Positions 55,579-64,000 of a stretch of 64,000 bases of DNA are shown piece by piece; within the stretch, counting starts at the first letter, position 1; the number at the start of each line of letters is the position of its first letter. The DNA lies in NCBI RefSeq assembly GCF_003086295.3, contig NC_092038.1, positions 99,417,837 to 99,481,836 on the forward strand, read 5' to 3'. Below the pieces are notes generated by a model. It saw nothing but the letters and a program-made list of their open reading frames with translations. It had not been told where the DNA came from and searched no databases. The stretch is from Arachis hypogaea (lineage: Eukaryota > Streptophyta > Magnoliopsida > Fabales > Fabaceae). A program made the translations under genes and the position numbers.

Positions 55579-56530
55579 CATAGACGAACCGGTAATTGAA
55601 CCGGTGAGGTTACGAGGTCACTGGGTTACTGGTTGAACCGGTGGGTCACTGGTTGAACCGGTTAACCCGGTATAATTACATAATTATGTAAAATTTAATT
55701 AGTTTTTCTTTATTATAAGTACTTTTATTTTGTTTTTATAAAAATAGTTATCATTTTCAAATTCTAATACTTTATTAATTAATTTATATTTATTGTATTA
55801 TTATATTGTTATAAATAAAAACTTACATACAATTAATTTTTATGTGAAGTTGATATTTAAAAATAGTTAGATGATTTGATAAGTTTAACTAAATATCATC
55901 TAATGATTTTCAACTATCAACTTCATATAAAGACAATTGCATGTGAGTCTTTACTTATTATTTTATACTACAAGTATTTATTAAAAAAAATAATATTAAT
56001 AGATATCATATAATCATGAAAAGAAAAAATAATTTGTGATTAATAATTTTTTTGTTTATCTTAATATATATATATATATTAATAAAATTTATAGTTAAAT
56101 AAAATATAATTGATTTAAAAATGAGGGACTTTAAAATTAAAATTAATTGAATATAAGTATAATAAGAAGTTACTATATGTATTATAATTTGGATATAGGT
56201 TGGCAAGAAGTAGTGCAGCTTGGTGGCATGGGCGTCCTACTTGCATCCTTCATGTGACAAGTTCGAGCCCCATTGTATGGCACGCTGGAGCATGAGGAGA
56301 GCACGGTGGACTTGCAGAATCCAGATGCGTCGTAGCTTCGCCTTCGGTTGGGACCAAGCCGCTCGGTCTGGGCCGGTTTTCACCGGTTTTGGCCGGTTCG
56401 TTCCGAGTTTAACCGGTTCATTCCGGTTCTCAGCCTTAAACGGTCTTATCTTTGGACCGGACCGGTATAGGGTTCGGTTTACTAGTTTTTCAGTCGAACT
56501 GGCCGGTCTGATCCGGTTCTGCTAACTATG
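55579..56530. mobile_element. hAT-type MITE with perfect 8-bp TSD
   Basis: CTTTTATG flanks both sides (55571-55578 and 56531-56538). The ends are CATAG...AACCGG / CCGGTT...CTATG. CCGGTT/AACCGG repeats are clustered near both ends. No transposase. Confidence 0.8.
56205..56275 (+). other. tRNA-like Pol III promoter (SINE-like?) in MITE
   Basis: GTGCAGCTTGGTGGCATGGG resembles a tRNA A box and AAGTTCGAGCCCC a B box, about 45 bp apart as in tRNAs. Possibly a tRNA-derived SINE head captured by the MITE. No clean cloverleaf. Confidence 0.4.
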
Positions 56531-56538
56531 CTTTTATG

Positions 56539-57123
56539 TATATCTTATATCCGTAGTTAGTTTTAATAGTTAATTTTAATTTATATTTAATATGATTATT
56601 ATTATTATTTTAATTATAAAAATTATTATATTTACACCAAAAATCACTAAATCAGTCAAAAGTAGATAGTTTGTTTTGATTAATCTCTTGGTGTTAGCAG
56701 CAGCGGTTGACTGCTTTTTTTTTTTAATTCAAACTCTTAAAAATTGATAAATTTACCTAGGATAAATTTAAATGTAATGTAGCAGAGGATGTGATATGTG
56801 ACCATGCTTATTACCAATTTGTTTAGAGAGTTTGGCGATGAGATTCCAATTTCCAAAGCGAGATAAAGAAATTAAATGCAACCATTTTTTCGGGTTTTTT
56901 TTACATTTAAATTGAGAAATTTTCTATCATAGATTCTAAGGATATAGATAAATATTTTAATATTATTTATTATAAAAATAAAAATTTTTACGTTTTTAAT
57001 ATATAAAAATAATAAATAACATTAAAAAACCTTTCTTTTTATAATATATTTAACTTATATCCTAAGGTAACGTTTGAAAAAGAGACAAAGACTGAGAGAC
57101 AAGAATTCAATAAATTTTAGTAT
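56539..57123. other. AT-rich intergenic sequence
   Basis: No gene seen. Confidence 0.5.
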
Positions 57124-57124
57124 A

Positions 57125-58523
57125 GGTAAATACTAAATTGGTATCCAAAAGATTTTGGTGCTGACAAAATGATATCTAACTTTTGTTATTGACAAAATAG
57201 ACTCTAAATGATTTTAAAATTTGACAACCGTATCTCTGAACTCACCAGAACACATTTCTAATGAAAAAGATGCTGAGGTAGCCACCGAAAAATCCAAGGT
57301 AAAATTTATAATTAATTACTCTGGCCAATTTGGAAAATCCAAAATCCCACCAATTCTAATCCCCCCTTCCTTCCCCATCCCTTTCCCCTCTGAACCTTAA
57401 TCCCCCCTCTCTAGTGCACCCTCTCACTCATGAGTTGTCCTAAATTTAAAATTTTTTTTAACTCTAATCCAGCAAAAAATCTCCCTTTCTCATAACACTT
57501 TCTCACTCTTTTAATAATGAATTGTCCCAAACAAACAAATTCATATACAATAAAATTCAGAGAAAATAAACAAATTCATATACAATAATCAAAATAAAAT
57601 AAAATAAAATAAAACTTAATACAGACACCACTGAAGGAAGAAGTAGATTTAAACAAGGCCAGTAGAAGAACACCAGAGACAGAGGAGGCACGGCACGATG
57701 AAGTCAAGATGGAACACAGACAGAAGAGGTATGGTAGCGACTGGGGCGAGCAGCAAGCAGATGCAAGCAGCAACTGGCAATGAGCAGAGAGAAGATGTGA
57801 CGGAGAGAAAACGATGAGTGAGACGCTGCTGCTAATGCTATGTGTGTTTATTTTTATGTTCGACCACAAGGAGCGAAGCGAGTCACCGCAAAGCACAACA
57901 GTGAGGTGCAGGAATGACGGAAAGTGGTTTAGAAAAGACGACGGCAGTGAAGACACACAGACAACGCAATACCGACGGAAAAGACAGACAATGCTGACGG
58001 ATGCAGAAGATCCCACGACAAGATAGCGACTGTGCGGTGTCAGTGACATTGGCTCTGTAAGACTAAAAAATTTAAGCTCACTGCTGTTTTGGTGGAGAGT
58101 GAGTTGAGAGTGTGAGACAGTGCGTTGAGAAGGGGATTAGGGTTCAAAGGAGTAAGGGAAGGGGGGTTTTGGATTAGAAAGGGGGAAAATGCGTTGGGGT
58201 GGGGGGGATTAGTGTTAGGGAGGGGGAGGGAGGGATTAGGGTTGGGGAGGGGTGAGAGTGCATTCAGGAAAGGGAAGGGGGAGTGTGTTGGAGAGGGGAA
58301 GGGGAAGTGCGTTGGAGGGAAAGGATTAGGGTTGGGAAGGATTTTTACCATGTCATCAAAACATAGTGGCTAGGTCAGCATTGTACTTATCAGAGATTTG
58401 CTCTGGCGAGTTTGGGGATACGCTTGTAAAATTTTAAAATCTTTTAAAGACCATTTTGTCAATAACAAAAGTCAGGTACTTTGTCAGTGTCAGAATTTTT
58501 CGAATACCGATTTGGTATTTACC
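57125..58523. mobile_element. Long-TIR DNA element without transposase
   Basis: Starts GGTAAATACTAAATTGGTAT and ends with the inverted ATACCGATTTGGTATTTACC. Inverted similarity extends roughly 150 bp (TTTTGTTATTGACAAAAT shared). Long TIRs suggest a Mutator-like or similar element, but no clear target duplication is visible. The interior is purine-rich, with a G-rich tract at 58120-58340 and no convincing gene. Confidence 0.6.
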
Positions 58524-59278
58524 TCTTTGATTATGTTTGGGGTAAAGTGGTGGACAGAGACTGAAATAAAAATGAAACTCTAATTTAATTTGCACAAAGA
58601 ATAAAGTTGGAATTAATTAGTTGAAATGGTGGTATTTTTGGTATAAAATGTTATTAAAATTTCAGTTTTCATCCTAAAATAATTTTAATCCCCTATGTCC
58701 CCACTTTTTGGAAATATTAAAATACTAAAATTTTGGAAACAGAATTTGAATTTTTAGTATCAATTTTTAGATCAACAAACATGATATTGAGTCCTAGTTT
58801 CCATCCCAATATCTTAAAATAAATACTACCTAAGAACATAAGATAGAAAGATTCCTTAAATTAAATAAATAAAATATTTATCGAAATGTGTAATATATTT
58901 ACAATTCAATATTTTAAAAATGCGTACACATTCCGAGTACAAAGAAAAAAAGATTAAAATTTAAAAATACAAATCGGATACTCTATATCTAAGATATGAT
59001 AGAAGTTAAAAAAACAAAATATCTCAGTTGTACTCGAGATAAAGTACCGAAGATATAGGCTTAATGAATTTAATGTCAGTGTATTCAGGATACGTGTATT
59101 ATTGTAATAATTTTACTCCAATATTAGTATTCGTATTATTCTACTCGTATAATTAATTAAATATTTAATTTTAAAAAAATTATTTAAATTTTTAAATTAT
59201 AAAACTTTTAATTTAAAACTGAGATGAATATAATTTAAATTAACGATTTAATTTAATCCAATATATACTCGTATATGG
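58524..59278. other. AT-rich intergenic sequence
   Basis: No gene or element recognised. Confidence 0.5.
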
Positions 59279-59305
59279 TGCGGTATTTTACAACCCACAA
59301 ACTAA

Positions 59306-59351
59306 CCGGTAAGTACACCAGGTCGTACCAAGTAATATTTTACGTGAGTAA
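59306..59351 (-). promoter_or_regulatory. LTR-end twin hairpins (E7)
   Basis: Element sense TTAC-TCAC-GTAA (59340-59351) and CTGG-8 nt-CCGG (59306-59321). The second keeps pairing through one G-U wobble. Confidence 0.5.
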
Positions 59352-60329
59352 GGATCGATCCCACGAGAATTAATGGATCAAGCAACAAGAGCGTTTGATA
59401 GGATTAGTTAGACAAGTAGAAAATGGTTTTGAGATAGTCAAAGAGCATTAAATAGTACTTTAAGAATTTCAGAAAGCAAGCAGCAATGAGTTGGGAATAA
59501 AATATTTGAGAAAGCAGTTAAGATTTTAGAGTTATCTATTTTTCCGGATTTATTTTTCTTACTAACTAATTTAATCATGCAAGATTTAATTTCATGGCAA
59601 ACTATATGTGACTAGACCTTAATTCCTTAGACCTTCCTAGTCTCCTCTAAAATTCATTAATTGCCAATTTCTTGGTCAATTAATTCCAATGAGAGGATGA
59701 TGATCAATTTCTAATTTATATGCCAAAAGAATCCTAATTATCCAAAATTAAGGAGATTATATGTCACGTATCCCGTTAAATACAAACAATTAAAAATTTA
59801 GTATAATATGTTTTCAAGTTGTTGTTCAAGTAAAGAACTTTTCCAAGTTTCACAAGAACTCAATTAGAACATGGGTCATACTTCCGTTCCACCCATATTC
59901 ATAAAATAAAGAGCGAAAACAATTATTGAAATATAAATCTAAGCATGGATTAAATTAGAAAGATCAAACGAATAAATCCATACAAATAGATAGAGCTCCT
60001 AACCTTAACAATGGAGGTTTAGTTGCTCATGATTGAGAGGAAAAATAAGGGTTCTGGTAAAAAATGTGTGTCCCTGTCTAAATGTACAGAGTACCTATTT
60101 ATTACTAATCCTAATAAATTTAAAATCTAATTATCTAAAACTAAAAAGTAATAATCTTTTCCTCAAAGATAAGATTTGAATTTAAATTCGAATTAATTAA
60201 CAAGTCTTCAGCTGATGGGTGGGTACCACTTGCTTTGTCCATTCTGCAGCTTCTAATCTGTGTTTTCTGGGCTGAAAACTGGGTCAAAAACAGCCCAAAA
60301 TTCGTAACCAGCATTTTCTGTATTACTGC

Positions 60330-60480
60330 AGATCACGCATGTGACACGTCCGCGTTGTCTACACCCTCGCGTCATTTGTGAAGATTCCAGTCCACGCGTT
60401 CGCGTCAGGCACGCGATCGCGTCATTGCAATTTCTCCATTTCGCGCGGTCGCGTGAGCCATGCGTCCGCGTCGTTCTTCG
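60330..60480 (-). repeat. CG-rich palindromes in E7 LTR
   Basis: Units of the type CACGCGTTCGCGTCA and CACGCGATCGCGTC, the same family motif as the spacer array at 62019-62535. Confidence 0.75.
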
Positions 60481-60675
60481 CTGGTAATCTCTTTGGTTTG
60501 TTTTTTTCTCTGCAGAAACTTCATCAAATCCCTCAGAATGCTACCTAAAATAAATAAAATTACACAAAACTCAAAGTAGCATCCATAGTGGCTAAAATAT
60601 AATTAATTCTTAATTAAACTCAACAAATTAGATGCAAATTCACTAGGAAATGATAGATAAGATGCTCACGCATCA

Positions 60676-60713
60676 CAACACCAAACTTAAATTGTTGCTT
60701 GTCCTCAAGCAAC
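60676..60713 (-). promoter_or_regulatory. Terminal stem-loop module before E7 3' LTR
   Basis: Element sense GTTGCTTG-AGGA-CAAGCAAC, then AATTTAAGTTTGGTGTTG, identical to the E1 module although the LTRs differ. Confidence 0.75.
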
Positions 60714-61300
60714 TAAAACTAATATAAGCTTTGGATGTGAATTTGCATGAGAATGACAGTTCGATTAAGCCCATGTCTCTTCTTATAGTGGGGTTTACAA
60801 TTGCAATCCTGAATAGTTTTGGCATCTCACTCTCCTTTGAATAAGAAGGATGTCATTGTCATTTGGAATTAGAATCTGGATAATATTATGAATTCTCTTA
60901 TCTTTACATTTCAGTTTAATCCTTGAACCCAACAAAATTGACTTTAATTTATTTATTTATTTATTTATTTATTCTTTGGTGCTTTGCACCTTGAGCCTAG
61001 TCGTGACTTTAAATGTTTTGTCTCAAGGATTACTTGGCACAGAAACACCACAAGCACTTAACTGGGAACTTTCTGAGTCCTGATTTTTCTTTCAGTTACT
61101 CCCAGACAGTGGTGCCCAAAGCCTTTGGCATACTCTGTTAAACGCACTTGGTCTCGACTCTAAGTCTTCTGTCTCAAGGATTACTTGACACAATCACACC
61201 ACAAGCATATGACTAGGGAAACAACTCTTTGAGCTTTTAATCATGTCTGACCTCCCTAGTCATTGATGCTCAGAACCTTGAACCTTGTTTTTATTTATTA

Positions 61301-61342
<42 letters not shown>

Positions 61343-61867
61343 TATTGCTGTTTCTTTTGCTTCAAGGATTAAATTTTCTAAATTTCAGAGAAGTCATAAT
61401 AATTCTCTAAATTCCTATTCCTTATACATTAACATCCCTTGATTCAAATTCAAATATGTACTGTTCATATCATGCATTCAAAAATCGCAGAAAATACCAC
61501 CACCTTTAAGTAAATCAGACTATTCTTAAAATTAACTCAATTTCTCATGCAATACATCACTTCTTTTTCTTTTCTTTTTAGATTCAAGTTTAGTGAGTGG
61601 TACATGACACATCTTTTCAGCATTAATAGCAATTAAAAGAAAACTAAACTAGTCCTAGGATTCTAACTAATAAAGGATCATGCAACAAACAAAGCAAAAT
61701 AGCAGAAAACCGGAACATAACATAGAAAAAGAGGGGAGGAATAAAAAATGAAAGGAACTCAACCACCTTAGTTATTCTAGAGGTCGCTTTATTCTTCAGG
61801 TTGTGCTCCTTAATGAAGATGATTCGCCTCCTTTTTGTACCAGAAAACCAATAAGCGCCGCATCCAA
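60714..61867 (-). other. E7 3' non-coding region
   Basis: No gene. It includes microsatellites (ATTT)n near 60950 and (ATT)n/(AT)n at about 61294-61347. CCATTTGAAA-type segments around 60830 resemble parts of the E1/E2 3' regions (GGCATCTCACTCT). Confidence 0.6.
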
Positions 61868-61905
61868 CAACACCAAACTTAAAGGTTTGCTTGTCCTCAA
61901 GCAAA
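61868..61905 (-). promoter_or_regulatory. Internal stem-loop module (E7)
   Basis: Element sense TTTGCTTG-AGGA-CAAGCAAA, then CCTTTAAGTTTGGTGTTG. Confidence 0.7.
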
Positions 61906-62018
61906 GAAGAACTGAAAATAGAAGAGACGAATATTATGAGGAGAGAAAAATAAAAAGGATAAAAGAATAAGAGAGAATTAGGATTGGGAGAGAGAGAAAG
62001 AAAACTGGGCGGCGCAAG

Positions 62019-62535
62019 CGACGCGTACGCGTACGGCACGCGTACGCGTGGGTTGCGCATTCTTCATAATGATGCGTTAGCGTCAGGCACACGTCCGCAT
62101 TCCCTGAATTTTGTGTGATTCGCTCGAAGCCAGCCGCGTGCCCGTGTGACTCTCTGTTCAAATGGCTTGGAAGCCAATTATTCATACGACGCGTTCGCGT
62201 CATGCACGCGCTCGCGTGGAAGGCCATATGTGCAACTGATGCGAACGCGTCAGTCACGCATCCGCGTGTTCTAACTTGTGCTTTTAGCACACTTCCTGCC
62301 CCAAGCCATCACAACTCTCTGCATAAACACTCTTTTACGTCGAATTTATAGGTCACGCGCTCGCGTAAATGACGCGCCCACGTGAATGGCGAAAATCACA
62401 AACGACGCGAACGCGTGGGATCTTTTGTGCGAAAGGCTCCATTCTGGCGCCACTCCTGCGCAACTCTCTGTCAAATTTATTTTTTCACTCACACATGATC
62501 GACGCGTTCGCGTCAGTGACGCTTGTGTGTCGTAT
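62019..62535 (-). repeat. Array of paired CG-rich palindromes in E7 spacer
   Basis: GACGCGTTCGCGTCA-type units often come in pairs about 17 bp apart (62020/62038, 62070/62088, 62188/62204, 62238/62254, 62353/62370, 62491/62507), with pairs often 50 bp apart. Occupies the position of the CTGGCG arrays of E1/E2. Confidence 0.85.
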
Positions 62536-62673
62536 GCACCCTTTTTTTATATATAGAGCTTGAGGTGATCGGTTCCTGTGATAAAATAGCTGCATGATCA
62601 GAAAATTAGTAAGAACTCAATAAAATAACTAAGAAAACTACTACTATGAAAAATAACTAAGGATACAAAATTA

Positions 62674-62698
62674 TCAGGTTGCCTCCCGACAAGCGCTT
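62674..62698 (-). promoter_or_regulatory. Post-stop hairpin (E7)
   Basis: Element sense AAGCGCTTG, then TCGGG-AGGCAA-CCTGA. Compared with E1 one T-A pair became C-G and one G-C became G-U; the loop is unchanged. About 40 nt after the tail stop. Confidence 0.6.
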
Positions 62699-62730
62699 CT
62701 TTATCGTCACTAACTTAACAGTCAGCTCCT

Positions 62731-63030
62731 CTAAGGAGGAGGATCATAGGGGCTCAGCTCTTCACCCCTTACTTTGAACTTCTTTCCTGTGTCTCCATAA
62801 CGTAGCTCAATATACTCCAGAGAGAGGATTCTGATTACTGTATAAACCCATGCTGGATTGCTGGTCAACACCACCTTCATTCCTGGGGAGAAACCTTCAG
62901 TGGGAATCTTTTTGTTTCTCCATCCTCTGGATACTTTCTTCTTTTTGGGAACCTCCTCCTTGGTAGATGATGCATTCCCAACACCAAACTTAGGTTTGAT
63001 ATTAGGAGGAATTTTATTGATTGTTGCCAA
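62731..63030 (-). pseudogene. E7 C-terminal pol tail
   Basis: SPGMKVVLTSNPAWVYTVIR then ILSLEYIELRYGDTGKKFKV matches the post-integrase tail seen in E3. It is preceded by a Lys-rich stretch and by KPKFGVGN, encoded by AAGTTTGGTGTTGG. It follows the protease region within about 200 bp, so RT, RNase H and integrase are deleted. The open frame has no convincing start of its own; it would be reached only as part of a gag-pro-tail fusion, which a TAG near 63055 interrupts. Confidence 0.7.
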
Positions 63031-64000
63031 GGAAGGTTTGAGCTGCAGATTCTGCTATGCATCATCAGGGGGTTTTTGAAGATTTGGATCAATAAACTTA
63101 GCTTGCATGCACCTCTCTTCTTCACCTATTGGATGTATATCTTTGAAGACATGAAAGACCAGTTGTTCATTATGCACTGTAAGCACTAATTCACCTACTT
63201 CTACATCAATCAGAGCTCTTCCAGTGGCTAGAAATGGTCTTCCTAGAATTATAGAGGAATTCTCATCTCCCCTGTGTCAAGAATCACAAAGTCTACTGGG
63301 AGGAAGAACTTACCCACTTTGACCAAGATATTCTCCACTAATCCGTATGCAGGCTTCATAGATTTGTCTGCCATCTGTAATGCTATCTTTGTGGGTTGTG
63401 CCTCTTGGATTTGCAGCTTCTTCATCACAGATAAGGGCATTAGATTTATGCTTGCCCCCAGATCAGATAGGGCTTTCTCAAAGGTTGTGCTCCCAATGGT
63501 GCATAGAATTTGAAAGCTCCTTGGATCTGGCATCTTCTTTGGCAAGTTATTCTGAATTATAGCATTACATTCCTTAGACAAGACTATTGTCTCATCTCCC
63601 TTTAAATGTTTTTTCTTTGACAACAACTCCTTCATCAATTTGGCATAGATAGGCATTTGCTCCAAAACCTCAGAAAAAGGAATATTGATTTGTAACTTTC
63701 TGAAGATTTCCAAGAACTTTGAGAACTGCTTGTCCTTGGTCTCCTTTTGAAGTCTCTGAGGATATAGCATCTTAGGTTTGCACTCAGGAGCCTTTGGCAA
63801 TATAGGATGAGTGTCAAGAGAGTCTGGGAATGGATTGTCCGCACGCTTTGGAAGGGCGTGTTCCAATTCTCCTTTCTTCTCCTCTGGAGCTTCCTTTTCA
63901 ACTAGCTCTTCATTGGCCTTGGTCTCAGAGCCAGCTACTTTACCACTTCTAATTGAATAACCTTGCAGTCTTCTCCTGGGTTCACCACTGTATCACCTTT
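63031..64000 (-). pseudogene. E7 gag end and protease
   Basis: The retropepsin region is clear: ILCTIGSTTFEKALSDLGAS with the intact DLGAS motif, INLMPLSVMKKLQIQEAQPT and PAYGLVENILVKVGKFFLPV. Frameshifts lie near 63270 (before SSIILGRPFLATGRALIDV in the next frame) and near 63950 (before RSGK). The upstream segment (PECKPKMLYPQRLQKETKDK, FLEIFRKLQINIPFSEVLEQ) is the normal linker before Athila-type proteases. It continues beyond the window edge. Confidence 0.85.

Larger units (their letters stand above)
59279..60675 (-). repeat. E7 3' LTR (about 1.4 kb)
   Basis: Starts TGATGCGTGAGCATC and ends AAAATACCGCA in the element sense. Contains the GGATCGATCC block, hairpins at 59306-59351 and a CG-rich palindrome cluster at 60330-60480. 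A different family from E1/E2. Confidence 0.8.
59279..64000 (-). mobile_element. E7: Athila-like element, 3' part
   Basis: Reads right to left: protease region, pol tail, post-stop hairpin, palindrome array, internal module, non-coding region, terminal module, 3' LTR. The polymerase and integrase domains are missing between protease and tail. The element continues past the right window edge. Confidence 0.85.

Noticed and set aside
57576..58351. Minus-strand frames in the long-TIR element
   Set aside because: Serine/cysteine- or proline-rich products of biased sequence; no similarity recognised.

Overview
Repeat-dense nuclear DNA of a flowering plant. The AT-rich background, a plant-type LTR-retrotransposon complement, hAT and CACTA DNA transposons, a LINE, and captured plant gene exons with GT-AG introns all point this way. 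From memory of repeat style (LTRs starting TGATGAGCGG, the palindrome CTGGCGTTTAACGCCAG, the motif TAAGTTTGGTGTTG) I infer a legume, most likely Arachis (peanut). That is not proven by the window.

Layout. 1-6443: 3' part of an Athila-like Ty3/gypsy element (E1) with gag-protease, a second ORF and a 3' LTR. 6444-11820: an internally deleted relative (E3) whose 5' LTR end was apparently hit by E1. 11821-17743: a decayed minus-strand gypsy element (E4) with gag, protease, reverse transcriptase and RNase H. 17744-33165: a giant inverted duplication with two nearly identical arms of about 4.65 kb around a 6.1 kb spacer. It carries LTR and LINE debris and a small host gene (28293-28721) whose last part is copied into the other arm, making a chimeric ORF. 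33166-35158: minus-strand Tat/Ogre-like gag with 5' LTR (E5). 35807-54904: a nest in which a hAT element contains a CACTA element (36389-51288) loaded with host gene fragments, and the CACTA contains a young complete but non-autonomous LTR element (E2, 37812-47239, TSD TTCCC). 55579-56530 is a hAT-type MITE with a perfect 8-bp TSD, 57125-58523 a long-TIR element, and 59279-64000 a minus-strand Athila-like element (E7).

How it fits together. E1, E2, E3, E4 and E7 differ in sequence but share features. (i) tRNA-Asp-type primer sites. (ii) Two small hairpins near the LTR 3' end, preserved by compensatory changes. (iii) A hairpin 40-60 nt after the gag/pol stop with the invariant loop AGGCAA (E1, E2, E3, E7). 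(iv) A stem-loop plus TAAGTTTGGTGT module before the 3' LTR, with a second copy inside E1, E2 and E7. (v) Arrays of family-specific palindromes in LTR and 3' spacer, spaced about 31 bp in E1, E2 and E4. E1, E2, E3 and E7 show no polymerase or integrase in the parts visible, so in trans supply is likely. Only 28293-28721 looks like an intact host gene. All coordinates, identities and counts were read by eye.
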